A stretch of DNA of 64,000 bases. Source: Methylobrevis albus. Its GTDB lineage: Bacteria; Pseudomonadota; Alphaproteobacteria; Rhizobiales; Pleomorphomonadaceae. This document shows, one piece after another, positions 16,064-25,881 of this stretch. The notes under the pieces are model-generated. The model did no database searches. It was not told where the DNA came from and worked only from the letters and a program-made list of their open reading frames with translations. Position numbers and translations under genes: made by a program. The DNA lies in contig NZ_JADZLT010000049.1 of NCBI RefSeq assembly GCF_015904235.1, forward strand, positions 310,001 to 374,000. Direction: 5' to 3'. Each line of letters opens with the position of its first letter. Position 1 is the stretch's first letter.

Positions 16064-17157
16064 CGGTCGGCTCCGGCGCGGGCGAGGAGGGCGGGGAACG
16101 AGCCGGCGGCGGCGAGTACGTCGGCGACGATCGCCGCGGTCTCCGGCCAGCGCGGCAGGTCGGCGGCAGCGGCCCGGGTGGCATCGCGTGCCGCGCGGCG
16201 GACGTCCGCGTCGGCGAGCAGCGGCCGCAGCGCCGCGGCGAAGGCGGCCGCGTCGCCGGGGGCGACGAGCCGGCCGGCGCCGGCGGGCACCGCCTCGGCC
16301 ACCGCGCCGCCGGCGCAGCCGACCACGGGCAGGCCGTGCGCCACGGCTTCGCAAAAGGCCATGCCGTACCCCTCGTACCAGGACGCGAGCACGAAGAGGT
16401 CGGCGGCGGCGAACGCCGGGCCGACATCGGCGGCGGCGCCGCCGAAGGTGATGCGCGCTTCGAGCCCGTGCTCGGCGACCCGGCGGCGCAGGCCGGCCAC
16501 CCAGTCCGGGTCGCGGCGGTCGTCGCCGACGCAGCGGCAGGTCCAGGGAAGATCGGCGACGGCGGCGAGCGCGTCGATCAGCACGTCGTGGCCTTTGCGC
16601 GGGATCAGGCTGCCGAGGCTGAGGAGGCGCGGCGGGTCGCCGCTCGCGGCGGCAAACTCGGCCGGGTCGGTGCCCGGGACCGCGACGGTGAGCCGGTCCG
16701 GCGCCACGCCGTAGTCGGCGACGAGGCGGCGGCCGGTGTCGGGGCTGGTGGTGACGACGGCGACGGCCGCCTCCAGCGCGGCGCGCTCGGCCGCGGCGAG
16801 GCGGCGCGCCGTTTCCGGCTCGAGGCCGGTTTCGAGCGCGAGGGGATGGTGCACCAGGGCGACGAGCCGCAGCCGGCCGGCCTCGCGCCGGGCGAGGTCC
16901 GGCAGCGCGCCGAAGGCGAGGCCGTCGATAAGCACCACGGTGCCGTCGCCGAGGCCGGCGAGCTGCCGCGCCGCGTCGGCGGCGTCGGCCGCCGCCGGGT
17001 GCGGGAACGCGGCGCCGAGGGCGAGGTGGCGGACGCGGATGCCGGCGCGGCGCCATTCGGCGATCAACCGGCGGTCATAGCCGGTGCCCCCGGTCGGGGC
17101 CTCGAGGTCGCCCGGGATGGCGAAGACGATCTCCGCCGGGGCGGGGGCAAGGCTCAA
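16060..17157 (-). CDS. Glycosyltransferase family 4 protein
   Basis: The 365-residue GT-B enzyme shows an N-terminal acceptor domain ([19 protein letters not shown] at about residues 18-36) and a C-terminal nucleotide-sugar domain: [24 protein letters not shown], and the E-x7-E motif in [18 protein letters not shown] with GAVAEAV. TTG 17157 is taken as start because it overlaps the upstream stop (TTGA) and directly precedes the first conserved strand (EIVFAIPGD). No other start codon fits as well. It sits between the PTPS-like and methyltransferase genes, overlapping both by four bases, which argues for one pathway. Confidence 0.85.
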   Translation of the reverse strand: MSLAPAPAEIVFAIPGDLEAPTGGTGYDRRLIAEWRRAGIRVRHLALGAAFPHPAAADAADAARQLAGLGDGTVVLIDGLAFGALPDLARREAGRLRLVALVHHPLALETGLEPETARRLAAAERAALEAAVAVVTTSPDTGRRLVADYGVAPDRLTVAVPGTDPAEFAAASGDPPRLLSLGSLIPRKGHDVLIDALAAVADLPWTCRCVGDDRRDPDWVAGLRRRVAEHGLEARITFGGAAADVGPAFAAADLFVLASWYEGYGMAFCEAVAHGLPVVGCAGGAVAEAVPAGAGRLVAPGDAAAFAAALRPLLADADVRRAARDATRAAAADLPRWPETAAIVADVLAAAGSFPALLARAGADR

Positions 17158-17552
17158 AGCGCCGCCTCGTACCAGGCGCGCGCGACATGGCTTTCGTGCA
17201 GCTGTACCTTCAGCCGGGCGACGCGGCTGCCGCCGGCGCCGAGCTTGCCGGCGGCGATCTCGGCGCTGAGCCCGTCGAAGATCACCTTCGACAGGAATTC
17301 GGTCGTGGTGACCTTGCCGGCGAAGGCGGGCACGGTGTCGAGGTTCGCGTAGCGCAGCGGCTGCAGCACGCGGCCGAGCGCCTCGGTGGCGAGCCCGATG
17401 TCGACGACGAGGCCGTCGTCGTCGAGTGCCTCGGCGTAGAAGGCCGCATCGACCACGAAGGTCGCCCCGTGCAGGCCCTGGGCGGGGCCGAACACCGCGC
17501 CGGGCAGGCTGTGGGCGATCATAATGTGGTCTCGGACTTCGACGGCAAACAT
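17154..17552 (-). CDS. PTPS/QueD-like protein lacking catalytic residues
   Basis: The 132-residue product aligns with the 6-pyruvoyl/6-carboxy-tetrahydropterin synthase fold: AHS (His14), LHG (His28), a central [16 protein letters not shown] helix and the late [11 protein letters not shown] segment matching PTSE-x-L. Two of three zinc histidines remain; the third is Ala30 (HGA in place of HGH). The usual catalytic Cys four residues before His28 is Ala24, and the late LDHHYLN region reads LRYANLD. The fold is thus likely, but normal synthase activity is doubtful. GGAGAG stands five bases before ATG 17552. It follows the dehydrogenase by 79 bases and overlaps the GT4 gene by four. Confidence 0.75.
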   Translation of the reverse strand: MFAVEVRDHIMIAHSLPGAVFGPAQGLHGATFVVDAAFYAEALDDDGLVVDIGLATEALGRVLQPLRYANLDTVPAFAGKVTTTEFLSKVIFDGLSAEIAAGKLGAGGSRVARLKVQLHESHVARAWYEAAL

Positions 17553-17631
17553 TTGGCTCTCCGGTCCTGCGGCGACGGCGTCGCGGCAACGAGGGGCGTT
17601 AACTAGGCGCTTCGGCGCCGATGGCGAGGGC

Positions 17632-18651
17632 TCAGGGCGCCGAAGCGGCCGCCGTGCCCTCGTCATAGCGCACGCGGTGGCAGAGTGTTCCGGCATCGGC
17701 GAGGATCGCCGGGTAGGCCGCAGCGAGGTCCGCGAACGCCGTCTCGCCCGAAATCAGCGCGTCGAGACGGTCGTCGCCGAGAAGATCGAGGGCAAGGGCG
17801 AGGCGGCGGGCAAAATCCCAGCGGCCGCGCCGGGACGCCGGCAGGTGGCCGACCTGCGACGAGACGAGGCGCAGGCGCCGGCTGTGGAAGGCGCCGCCGA
17901 GGTCAACGGCGACCGGCCCGGCGCCGTGCCAGCTCGCCTCGACCACCACCGCCTCGAAGCCGGCGAGGCCGATCGCGGTGGCGAGGCCCGCGGCGCTGGC
18001 GCTGGCGTGCACGACGACGTCACAGGCCTCGCCGAGCCCGGCCGCCGCGTCATCCGGCTGCGCGAAGCGGCAGCCGAGACGGGTGGCTAGGCTTGCACGG
18101 CTCTCCAGCCGGTCGACCAGCGTCACCTCCGTGCCGGGAATGCGCGCGGCGAGGTGGGCGACGAGGGCGCCGACGACGCCGGCGCCGACCACGGCGACGC
18201 GGTCGCCCGGCGCGATGCCGGCGTCCCAGACGACGTTTACGGCGGTTTCCATGTTGGCGGCGAGCACCGCGCGTGCGGGGGGCAACCCGGCCGGCAGCGG
18301 CGTGACGGCGGCGGCCGGCACGACGAAGCGGTCCTGGTGCGGGTGGAGGCAGAACACGGCGCGGCCGCGGAGGTCCTCCGGCCCGGCCTCGACCACGCCG
18401 ACGGCGGCGTAGCCATATTTGACGGGAAAGGGAAAATCGCCGTCCTGGAACGGCGCGCGCATCCGCGTCCGCTCGCTGTCGGGCACCCGGCCGGCAAACA
18501 CCAGCGCCTCGGTGCCGCGGCTGATGCCGGAATGGAGCGTGCGCACAAGCACCTCGCCGCCGCCCGCTCGCGGCAGTTCGGTGCGGCGCAGTTCGGCCTT
18601 GCCGCCGCCGACGCACCAGAGCGCCGTTGCGGCGGCGGGATTCTCGGTCAT
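17632..18651 (-). CDS. MDR-type dehydrogenase (zinc-binding alcohol dehydrogenase family)
   Basis: The 339-residue medium-chain dehydrogenase has an N-terminal GroES-like part ([16 protein letters not shown], then [16 protein letters not shown]) and a Rossmann domain with [18 protein letters not shown] (about residues 150-168) and TLVDRLESR. The canonical zinc motif G-H-E and the structural four-Cys lobe are absent, as in BchC-like members. It probably oxidises or reduces an alcohol on the pathway product with NAD(P)H. It starts four bases after the cytochrome b561 stop and precedes the PTPS-like gene. Confidence 0.8.
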   Translation of the reverse strand: MTENPAAATALWCVGGGKAELRRTELPRAGGGEVLVRTLHSGISRGTEALVFAGRVPDSERTRMRAPFQDGDFPFPVKYGYAAVGVVEAGPEDLRGRAVFCLHPHQDRFVVPAAAVTPLPAGLPPARAVLAANMETAVNVVWDAGIAPGDRVAVVGAGVVGALVAHLAARIPGTEVTLVDRLESRASLATRLGCRFAQPDDAAAGLGEACDVVVHASASAAGLATAIGLAGFEAVVVEASWHGAGPVAVDLGGAFHSRRLRLVSSQVGHLPASRRGRWDFARRLALALDLLGDDRLDALISGETAFADLAAAYPAILADAGTLCHRVRYDEGTAAASAP

Positions 18652-18655
18652 CCGC

Positions 18656-19198
18656 TCAGATGATCCGGTAGAGGGTTTCGTCGCGGCGGATGACGTGATG
18701 GTAGAGCGCGCCGCCGATGTGGCCGGCGATCAGCGCGAGGATCGCCCAGCCGAGCGCGACATGGCCGAGCTTCAGATAGCCGGCCAGCACCTCGTCCTTG
18801 CCGATCGGGCTCCAGATCGGCACGAGGTCGAACAGGCGCAGCGGAAAGCCGTAGGCGTTGGTCATCAGGAAACCGAGGATCGGCTGCGCGATCAGCGCCA
18901 CATAGAGCAGCACGTGCACCGAGCCGGCGACCTTCTCGAGGAACGGCGACATGGTGGAAGGGTGCGGCGGCGGCGGATTCGACAGCCGCACCGCGAGGCG
19001 CGCCAGCATGATCCACAGCACGATGAAGCCGAAGGACTCGTGCAGCATGTAGAAGCTGAGCTTCACGTCGTCCTTGACGAACTTGATCACCGCGCCGAGC
19101 GGAAACACCACGACGACGAGCAGCACCACCCCCCAGTGCAACAATCGCTGCGCCACGCCGTAGCGCTCGATCGTCGGCATCACCGTACGCATGCCCAT
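18656..19198 (-). CDS. Cytochrome b561 family protein
   Basis: The 180-residue integral membrane protein has four helices with the conserved haem-ligating histidines in RLLHWGVVL (helix 1), MLHESFGF (helix 2), VHVLLYVAL (helix 3) and KLGHVALGWAILALIAGHIGGALYHHVIRRD (helix 4 and beyond; quoted as separate parts KLGH, GHIGG and YHHVIRRD). These two-haem proteins move electrons between quinol and periplasmic or respiratory partners. It is the first gene of the minus-strand unit, and only four bases separate it from the dehydrogenase gene, so it may supply or remove electrons for that pathway; it could also be an independent superoxide:quinone-type oxidoreductase. Confidence 0.85.
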   Translation of the reverse strand: MGMRTVMPTIERYGVAQRLLHWGVVLLVVVVFPLGAVIKFVKDDVKLSFYMLHESFGFIVLWIMLARLAVRLSNPPPPHPSTMSPFLEKVAGSVHVLLYVALIAQPILGFLMTNAYGFPLRLFDLVPIWSPIGKDEVLAGYLKLGHVALGWAILALIAGHIGGALYHHVIRRDETLYRII

Positions 19199-19306
19199 GT
19201 CTCCCCCCGTTGACCGGCCGCGGAACCGGTACGGAGGGTAACAGGAAAACCGCGCGGGCGCGATGGAAGTCGAGGCGCGGGCAGGCGCGACAGGCGATGA
19301 GGATTC

Positions 19307-19513
19307 TCAGGCCGGCCCCGAGCGTGCGCCCGGTCCGATCGAGAAGAACCAGTGGCTGAGCAGGCCGATACTCCAGCCGAGGAGCGGCCACTGGACCCAC
19401 CAGGGCGGGCCCACCGCGATATTGACGATCAGCAGCACGATCATCGTCACGACGAAGGCGAAGGCGTGGATGGCGACGGCGCGGCGACGGCCCGCCGGAC
19501 TCATGGGGATCAT
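19307..19513 (-). CDS. Small 2TM-domain membrane protein
   Basis: The 68-residue product has two membrane helices (AIHAFAFVVTMIVLLIVNIA and LLGWSIGLLSHWFF) joined by VGPPWWVQWP, the recognisable 2TM-domain pattern often found fused to or near histidine kinases. GGAGGG lies five bases before ATG 19513, which rules out the longer frame. It precedes cytochrome b561 by 108 bases on the same strand. Function unknown. Confidence 0.7.
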   Translation of the reverse strand: MIPMSPAGRRRAVAIHAFAFVVTMIVLLIVNIAVGPPWWVQWPLLGWSIGLLSHWFFSIGPGARSGPA

Positions 19514-19972
19514 GTTGCCCTCCGGAATGCGAATGGGTACCGGCCGCCGGCTTCTGCGGGTGGCGGCGGAATGCGGGAAGCGCCGACGTTGCGGACGCAT
19601 CCGACCGTCGAGCCCCTCCCGAGCCTGATCGGGAACGAAACCGGCGTCCGGTGCCTGCGCTGGCCGGACAAGGCGCCGGAGCCATCGTGGCGACGTTTGA
19701 CATCACCCCGCTTCGCCTTCGCACTTGTGCGTCACGATCCCCCATCGGGGCCGCATGTTCTTTGCCCCTCTTGCGCTCGACCTGCACGGATCTTGCTTTT
19801 TCTGCGGCAGCGGTGGCACGCCCCACGGACGATGCCTTGCCGCCCGAGGAGAGCCATGGGAAAACTGCTCGTGCTGATGGCGATGTCCGGGCGCAGGCGC
19901 GGCGAGTTCTCCTTGCCCTGTCCGGCATGACCGCTGGCGCTTGACCTCGACAGCACGCGACGAGGGCAGAAG
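19514..19972. other. Intergenic region, no clear gene
   Basis: This holds no convincing gene. A 24-codon frame at 19856-19930 (+) begins with ATG six bases after GAGGAG and ends before the MFS gene; it could be a leader peptide, but nothing else supports it. Confidence 0.4.
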
Positions 19973-21322
19973 ATGGCCGGGCCAGCGACAGGTGAGGATG
20001 CCTCCGTTGCCGACGCGGCTTCACCCGTCCGAGGCGGCTGGTATGCCGTCGCCGTGCTGCTGGTCGCGCTGCTTCTTTCCTTCACCGATCGGTTCATCCT
20101 CAACCTCGTCGTCGACCCGATCCGCATCGAGCTGTCGCTCAGCGACATCGAGGTCAGCCTGTTGCAGGGCGCCGGGTTCGCGATCATCTTCGCGCTCGCC
20201 GGCCTTCCCTGCGGACGGCTCGCGGACCGGGTGAACCGCCGCCGACTGATCGCCGCCGGCGTGCTCCTGTGGTCGGCCGCAACGGTCGCCTGCGGCTTCG
20301 CCACGGATTTCTTCAGTTTCTTCGCCGCGCGTCTTGCCGTGGGGGCCGGCGAGGCGACGCTGATTCCGGCCGCCTCGTCGCTGATCATCGACCTCTTCGC
20401 GCCGCGCCGCAGGGGAACCGCCCTCGGCGTCTTCGCCCTCGGCGCCACATTCGGGACCGGCACCGCGCTCTTCATCGGCGGGCAGCTTCTCGGGCTGATC
20501 GAAAGCGGGGCGTTCGCGTCGATACCGTTCGTCGGCGGGCTGTCGTCCTGGCGCATCCTGATGATCGTCGCCGGCCTGCCCGGACTTGTCGTCGCCGCGC
20601 TCGTCCTGATGATCCGCGAGCCGATGCGCCACCATGCCGCCGGCTTTCTGCCGCTCTCCGCCGTCGCCCGCCGGCTCCTCGCCGACAACGGGTCGGTGCT
20701 GCGGGTCACGATGGTGAAGGGTGCGCTCGGGATTGGCGACTACGGGCTGATCGCATGGCTGCCGACGCTGCTGCAACGCGTCTACGGCCTCTCCGCGCAA
20801 GATGCGGGCAGCCTCCTGGCGCTGTCGATTACCGCGAGCGGGGCCATGGCATCGCTCGCCGGGGGCACGCTCTCCGATGCCTTCGTCCGCCGCTGGGGCA
20901 CGGCGACGCGTGTGGTCCTGCTGCTCGGCTGCTATGCGCTCGCCCTGATGGGCGCCGTGGCGGTGTTTCTTGCCGCGACGCCCGCCTTCGTCGGCCTTGC
21001 TTTTGCGATCTGGGCGTTCGGTTCGATCGGCGGCTACGTCATCGGCCATGTCGTGATGCAGGAGAGCGTGCCCGCCGACATGCGTGCGACGACCATCGCC
21101 CTGTCGCTGACCGCGACCGCGCTCGTTGGCATCGGGCTGGGGCCGTCGCTGGTGCCACTGGTGGCACAGCATGTCTTCGGGAGCGAGGCCGCGCTTCAGC
21201 CGGCGATGGCAACCGTGGCCCTCGCCGCCGCGCTCGCGGCCTGCGTCATCATCGCGCCGCCGATCCGGCGTGGCCTCGCCGAACTGCGGCGTGCGGCGAG
21301 GCCGTCGCCGTCGCGGTCCTGA
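19973..21322 (+). CDS. MFS transporter (spinster/sugar-phosphate-like)
   Basis: The 449-residue protein has about 12 membrane helices. The MFS loop 2-3 motif reads GRLADRVNRR and the cytoplasmic loop 8-9 equivalent GGTLSDAFVRRWG. Helix 1 carries SFTDRFILNLVVDPIR, close to the spinster-like group. A GAGG lies about ten bases before ATG 19973. The substrate is unknown. It converges with the SMP-30-like gene, with an imperfect hairpin (arms 21346-21354 and 21381-21389) between them. Confidence 0.8.
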   Translation: MAGPATGEDASVADAASPVRGGWYAVAVLLVALLLSFTDRFILNLVVDPIRIELSLSDIEVSLLQGAGFAIIFALAGLPCGRLADRVNRRRLIAAGVLLWSAATVACGFATDFFSFFAARLAVGAGEATLIPAASSLIIDLFAPRRRGTALGVFALGATFGTGTALFIGGQLLGLIESGAFASIPFVGGLSSWRILMIVAGLPGLVVAALVLMIREPMRHHAAGFLPLSAVARRLLADNGSVLRVTMVKGALGIGDYGLIAWLPTLLQRVYGLSAQDAGSLLALSITASGAMASLAGGTLSDAFVRRWGTATRVVLLLGCYALALMGAVAVFLAATPAFVGLAFAIWAFGSIGGYVIGHVVMQESVPADMRATTIALSLTATALVGIGLGPSLVPLVAQHVFGSEAALQPAMATVALAAALAACVIIAPPIRRGLAELRRAARPSPSRS

Positions 21323-21388
21323 TCGAGCCATCGACACGGCGGCGAAGCGCCGGGCGTTGAATCGTCTTCGCGCAAGGAGACCCGGCGC

Positions 21389-22498
21389 TCACCGGGCCAT
21401 CCAGCCGATCGTTTGGGCGTGGAGGCTTTGAACGTAGAGACGGTCGGCGGTTTCCGTCGCGCCGGTCGTCTCCGGATAGCCCCCGCTCGGATCCTGAAGA
21501 TCCTCGACGACACGGCCGCTCTCGTCGATGGCAAAGACGTGGGAATAGGGCGCGCCGAGGGGCAGCATCGACCTCGGCAGGCGGGCAATGACCGAACGCA
21601 GGGACGGCCACCCGCTGAGGCTGTCGGCCGCCGGATTTCGGGGACGGAACAGACCGACCCAGATCCGGCCGTCTCGGCCTGCCATCAGGTTGTCCGGATA
21701 GCCCGGAAGATTGTCGAACAAGATCGTCGCGTCGGTCTCGCCCGGGCCGATCGCAAGGTCGCGCGCGCCCGTCGCGATCTTCCAGATCCGGTAGCGGCCG
21801 GTCTCGGCGACGAAAAGGCTCTTGCCGTCGGACGAGAGCGCAATGCCGTTGGCAAACGAAAATCCCTTCGCCACGACGCGCGTCTCACCGGTGGCCGGAT
21901 CATAGGCGAGCACCCGCCCGCTCGCCGACTGCTCGAGAATATCGAGCACGCTCGCCTCGAGTGTCTCGCCCCAGTCGGCAGGCCGGAAACGGGTCGAGGA
22001 ATCCGACAGATAGATTGTTCCGTCGGGCGCGACGACGACCGCATTGGCGTAGCCGATCGGATCGCCGTCACTGACCCGGTCGGTCAGGAACTGCGGCTTG
22101 CCGTCCGGGGAGATCGCCAGCAGGCCGAGCATCGCGTCGGCCGCGATCATCCGGCCGTCGGCGTCGAAGGCAAAGCCCAGCACCCGGCCGGCCGTCTCGG
22201 CGAAGACGCGGCGGTCGCTGCCGTCCGGCGCCAAGCTGAGGATCGCCCCGCTCGTCATCGCGGCATAAAGCCTGCCGCCCGGACCGAAGGCGAGATGTTC
22301 CGGTCCGAAGTCCGTGCCGAGGTCGATGTGGTTCAGGTCGGCGAGCCGGGTGTTCGGCGCGAACGGGCCGGTGAAGCCGGCTGGCTCCGCCGCCGACCAG
22401 GCCACCGGCTGGATCGGCACCGGCCAGAGGCACAGATAGGCCAGCCCTGCCAGCAGCACGAGGCCGGCGATGGCGGCAATTCCCCGGGCAAAGCTCAC
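21389..22498 (-). CDS. SMP-30/strictosidine-synthase-like beta-propeller protein
   Basis: The 369-residue product has an N-terminal membrane anchor or signal (IAAIAGLVLLAGLAYLCLW) and a six-bladed propeller: GPEHLAFGPGGRLYAA, GRVLGFAFDADGRMIAAD, NAVVVAPDGTIYLSDSS, FANGIALSSDGKSLFVAET and PGYPDNLMAGRDGRIWVGL, where the acidic and Asn residues are the usual calcium ligands of lactonases. It is probably an exported esterase or lactonase. GTG 22498 is preferred since GGAGG lies seven bases upstream; ATG 22522 would add eight residues. The large regulator gene upstream runs the same way, 229 bases away. Confidence 0.75.
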   Translation of the reverse strand: MSFARGIAAIAGLVLLAGLAYLCLWPVPIQPVAWSAAEPAGFTGPFAPNTRLADLNHIDLGTDFGPEHLAFGPGGRLYAAMTSGAILSLAPDGSDRRVFAETAGRVLGFAFDADGRMIAADAMLGLLAISPDGKPQFLTDRVSDGDPIGYANAVVVAPDGTIYLSDSSTRFRPADWGETLEASVLDILEQSASGRVLAYDPATGETRVVAKGFSFANGIALSSDGKSLFVAETGRYRIWKIATGARDLAIGPGETDATILFDNLPGYPDNLMAGRDGRIWVGLFRPRNPAADSLSGWPSLRSVIARLPRSMLPLGAPYSHVFAIDESGRVVEDLQDPSGGYPETTGATETADRLYVQSLHAQTIGWMAR

Positions 22499-22727
22499 GT
22501 CCCGTCCTCCACGGTTGGACATTCGGCGGCCGAGGCGCCGTTCGAACCGGATAGCCGCGATTTGGGCGTGTCGTCTTGGCCGTCCTTGCCGACGTTGCAC
22601 CCGATCTTGCCAGATCCGTCCCCTGCCCGACGGCGCCGACCCGGCCCGGCGCCTCATCCGGGCGGCGTGAAACGAGGATCGATCAGATAATGCTTGTTTA
22701 AACAATGGCTTGCGGCGTCCGTCTCAA

Positions 22728-25586
22728 TCAGTCGGACCGACCGGCGCTCTGGTTGCGCGCATCGAGCAGAGCGCGCGCGCGGACGAGGTCGCCGGAGCCA
22801 AAGCCCTCGGTGAACCGCGCATAGGTCGCGGCGAGCATCGCTTCGGCGTCGTCGTCTCCTCCCCGGCCACGGCAGTGCCGGACGAGACTGATCGTGGAGC
22901 GCAGCTCCCAGGACAGCGAGCCGTCGGCGCGCGCCCTCGCGATCGAAAGGCGGTAGAGGTCCGCCGCTTCGGCACCGCGCGCCGGATCGCCGAACCGGAT
23001 CATGTTGGCCTTGATCCGAAGGATTTCCGGGATCCCCACGACCTGGCCGTTGGCCTCGCAAAGCGCGATCGCCTCATCCACCGCGGCGAGCCCGGAGGCA
23101 AGGTCGCCCTGTCTCGCCAGCGCCTCGCCATAGTTGGTGAGGTAGTTCGGGTAGCGCATCCGGAAGCCGCCCGAGCGCACCTCCTCGAGCGCCTGCCCAT
23201 AGGCGGCAAGATCGAACGGCCGTCCGGCATAAAGACGGAGCCGGCCGCAGGAACAGTCGGCCATGTTGCGCCAGATCCTCAGCCCGTGGCGGTCGGCGTG
23301 CGCCCGTCCGCGCGTGTAATGCTGCCAGGCTGCCTCGTAGTCGCGCCTGTACATGGCGATGATCTGGGAGCCGTGCAGCAGAGCGCAGCAGAGCGAGACC
23401 GCGTCGTTGGAAGCCTCCGCTTCCCGAAGCTGCGTTTCCGCCGTCGCCTGCGCCTCGTCGGGAAATCCCTGCAGCCACTGCACCGTCGCCAGGGTTCCGA
23501 GCGCCGTCAGCCGCTGATCGAGATCGAACCGTGCGCCGGGGTCCCGCGAGAGCGCACTGACCGGCCGACGCACGATGCCCTCCAGACGCCGGCGCGCGGC
23601 GCCGAGGGCGCCCATCCACGAGAGTGCGGAGCCGGCGGGCGCATCGGCGCCGCCGTCGGCGACCGAAGGGCCACGGCCGGACAGCGCCTGAATCTTCTCG
23701 GCAATCGCCATCGCCGAGCGGCTGTCGCCGGTCCACAGTTCGTACTCGGACAATCCGCTGAGGCATTCGAGCTGCAATTCAGCGTCGCCGATGTCCTCGG
23801 CGATCGCGAGCGCCTTGCCGAGTGCCTCCTTGACCTCCGCCATCGGCCCCCGGGTGTGCAGCAGCGTCGCGCCGAGGGTCATGTTCAAGATCAGATCGTC
23901 GGTCCTGTCGCGCCATTTGGCATAGCGGTCGTCGAGAGCCCGCTCGGCTGCGACACGGCATTCCTCCGGCAGCGACAGCTGCTTCCAATAGCGGATCGCC
24001 TCCACGGTCAGGCGAATGGCCAAACCCGCGTCCCCGGACGGGCCGAAGGCCCAGCGCAGGGCCTCGCGAATATCGTCGATCGTCTGGCTGCACCGGTCGG
24101 ACCAGTCAATCACCGTGCCCGGTCCCGGTTCGGCCTGCTCGATGCTGCGGAGGGTGAATTCCGCGTGGCGCCGCCTGGCATTGTCCAGCTCGCCCGCTTC
24201 CGCGAGCTTGGCGATCGCGAAGTCCCGCGTCGTGTCGAGCAGTCGATAGACGACAGAGCGGTCGCGCACCTCCGCCGACAGCAGCGATTTGGCGACGAGC
24301 CGCCCGACGATCCCGACAAACGCATCGGCGCCATGCCCGGCAGTGGCGGCGACGGCGCCCGCGGCGTCGAGACGGAAGGAGGAGGCGAAGGTCGCCAGAC
24401 AGCGCAGGGCACGCTTTTCGTCCTCGGCCAGCAGCGCATAGCTCCAGTCGATGGTCGCGGCCAGCGTCCGGTGGCGCTCGGCGCCGCCACGGCGCCCTTC
24501 GAGCAGCCGCAGCCGGTGCTCGACCTCGTCGTGGAGGCCGGCGACACCGAAGGCATCGATCTGGGTCGCCGCCATCTCGATGGCGAGCGCCAGGCCATCG
24601 AGCCGGCGGCAGATCCCCGCGACGCCGGCCGCATCGGCGTCGCTCAGCCGGAAGGTTTCGAGCTGGTCCGTCGCCCGCTGGACGAAGAGCTGGACGGCGG
24701 GGAAGGTCAGAGCCTCGGCCGCCGTCAGCCCGGCACTCTTGCCCGGCGCATCGAGGCCGCCGAGCCGCCGCACGCGTTCACCGGTCACCCTCAGGGGCTC
24801 GCGGCTGGTCGCCAGAAACCGGACGCCCGGCGCGCGGAGCAGGATCTGGTCGACGAGGACGGCAACGCCATCGATGAGATGCTCGCAACTGTCGAGCACC
24901 AGCAGCATCTGCCGTCCTCGCAGTTGGTCGGCCACCGCAGCCTCGGTGCTTCCGGAATCGGTCGAGAGCCCGACCACCGTCGCGATGGCGCCTGCCACGA
25001 GGCCGCCATCCTTGAGCGGGGCAAGATCGATCAGCCAGAGGCCGTCGGCATGCTGGTCGAGGATCGTCTCGGCAACCGCCAGCGCGAGCGTCGTCTTGCC
25101 GATGCCGCCGGGTCCGACGATCGTGACCAACCGCGTTTCGCCGATGTCGCGCGCAATCTGTGCCATTTCCTCCTTGCGGCCCACGAGACGGGTGCTCGCG
25201 GTCGGCAGGTTGTGGCGGCGCGGCGGATCGACCGCGGGGGTGAAAACGGCCTCTTCGGTTACGGTGACCGGCGCGACGAAGCGGTAGCCGCGCCCCACGA
25301 CCGTGGCGATGTAGACCGGGGCGCCGGGGCCTTCGCCGAGGGCCCGTCGCAGCGCGTTCATGTTGACCTTGAGATTGCCTTCCTCGACGAGCGTGTCGGG
25401 CCAGACGCGGGCCATCAACTCGCGCTTGCCGACGATTTCGCCCGACCGCTCGACGAGTGTCACCAGTATGTCGAGCGCACGGCCGCCGATACGGACGGGG
25501 TGACCCGCCAGCAACAGCATCTGTCGCTCGGGCATCAGCCGGAACGGACCGAAAGCGAAGGTGCGAACGCGCTTCTGCACAGCCAA
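22728..25586 (-). CDS. Winged-helix regulator with NTPase and TPR-like domains
   Basis: The 952-residue protein starts with an OmpR/CadC-type winged helix (residues about 10-105: LTLVERSGEIVGKRELM is read here as VTLVERSGEIVGKRELMA, then VNMNALRRALGEG and VVGRGYRFVAPV). A STAND-type NTPase follows with Walker A VGPGGIGKTTLA (about residue 157) and Walker B LLVLDSCEHL, then SREPLRVTGE, and a long helical, TPR-like C-terminal half. Such proteins couple ligand sensing to ATP-dependent control of a few promoters. The start is the natural ATG 25586. It is divergent from the AraC gene, 295 bases away, and upstream of the lactonase-like gene, both possible targets. Confidence 0.85.
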   Translation of the reverse strand: MAVQKRVRTFAFGPFRLMPERQMLLLAGHPVRIGGRALDILVTLVERSGEIVGKRELMARVWPDTLVEEGNLKVNMNALRRALGEGPGAPVYIATVVGRGYRFVAPVTVTEEAVFTPAVDPPRRHNLPTASTRLVGRKEEMAQIARDIGETRLVTIVGPGGIGKTTLALAVAETILDQHADGLWLIDLAPLKDGGLVAGAIATVVGLSTDSGSTEAAVADQLRGRQMLLVLDSCEHLIDGVAVLVDQILLRAPGVRFLATSREPLRVTGERVRRLGGLDAPGKSAGLTAAEALTFPAVQLFVQRATDQLETFRLSDADAAGVAGICRRLDGLALAIEMAATQIDAFGVAGLHDEVEHRLRLLEGRRGGAERHRTLAATIDWSYALLAEDEKRALRCLATFASSFRLDAAGAVAATAGHGADAFVGIVGRLVAKSLLSAEVRDRSVVYRLLDTTRDFAIAKLAEAGELDNARRRHAEFTLRSIEQAEPGPGTVIDWSDRCSQTIDDIREALRWAFGPSGDAGLAIRLTVEAIRYWKQLSLPEECRVAAERALDDRYAKWRDRTDDLILNMTLGATLLHTRGPMAEVKEALGKALAIAEDIGDAELQLECLSGLSEYELWTGDSRSAMAIAEKIQALSGRGPSVADGGADAPAGSALSWMGALGAARRRLEGIVRRPVSALSRDPGARFDLDQRLTALGTLATVQWLQGFPDEAQATAETQLREAEASNDAVSLCCALLHGSQIIAMYRRDYEAAWQHYTRGRAHADRHGLRIWRNMADCSCGRLRLYAGRPFDLAAYGQALEEVRSGGFRMRYPNYLTNYGEALARQGDLASGLAAVDEAIALCEANGQVVGIPEILRIKANMIRFGDPARGAEAADLYRLSIARARADGSLSWELRSTISLVRHCRGRGGDDDAEAMLAATYARFTEGFGSGDLVRARALLDARNQSAGRSD

Positions 25587-25881
25587 TTCCGTTTGCCGGA
25601 CCCGTCGCGACGGCGGTGCGCGGCATTCTGCCTCGTCCCGCGCGCCTCAGCCACGATCAATGCCGGAATTTAACCTCACTTAACTGGCCCCGCCGCCGGG
25701 CCATGCCGGATGATCACCATGGTGCCGGAGCGATCGTCGACCGGATGCAATGCCCGGGGCGGCGGACATCGCTCCGGATCGGAACGGCGGGCACGTTTTG
25801 GGTCGTCCGCGCCGTGTCGGCGTGGCCGGACGACCTTGGCGCCATCCGGGCCGCCACCTGACGGGCGACGGGGACAATCCG
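25587..25881. other. Divergent intergenic region between two regulators
   Basis: Separates the winged-helix regulator (-) and AraC gene (+). An AT-richer spot, TTTAACCTCACTTAACT (about 25671-25686), is the most promoter-like part. No gene or clear operator was found. Confidence 0.4.

Noticed and set aside
19856..19930. A 24-codon frame with GAGGAG before the MFS gene.
   Set aside because: No terminator, conservation evidence or unusual codon content; kept only as a note in the intergenic entry.
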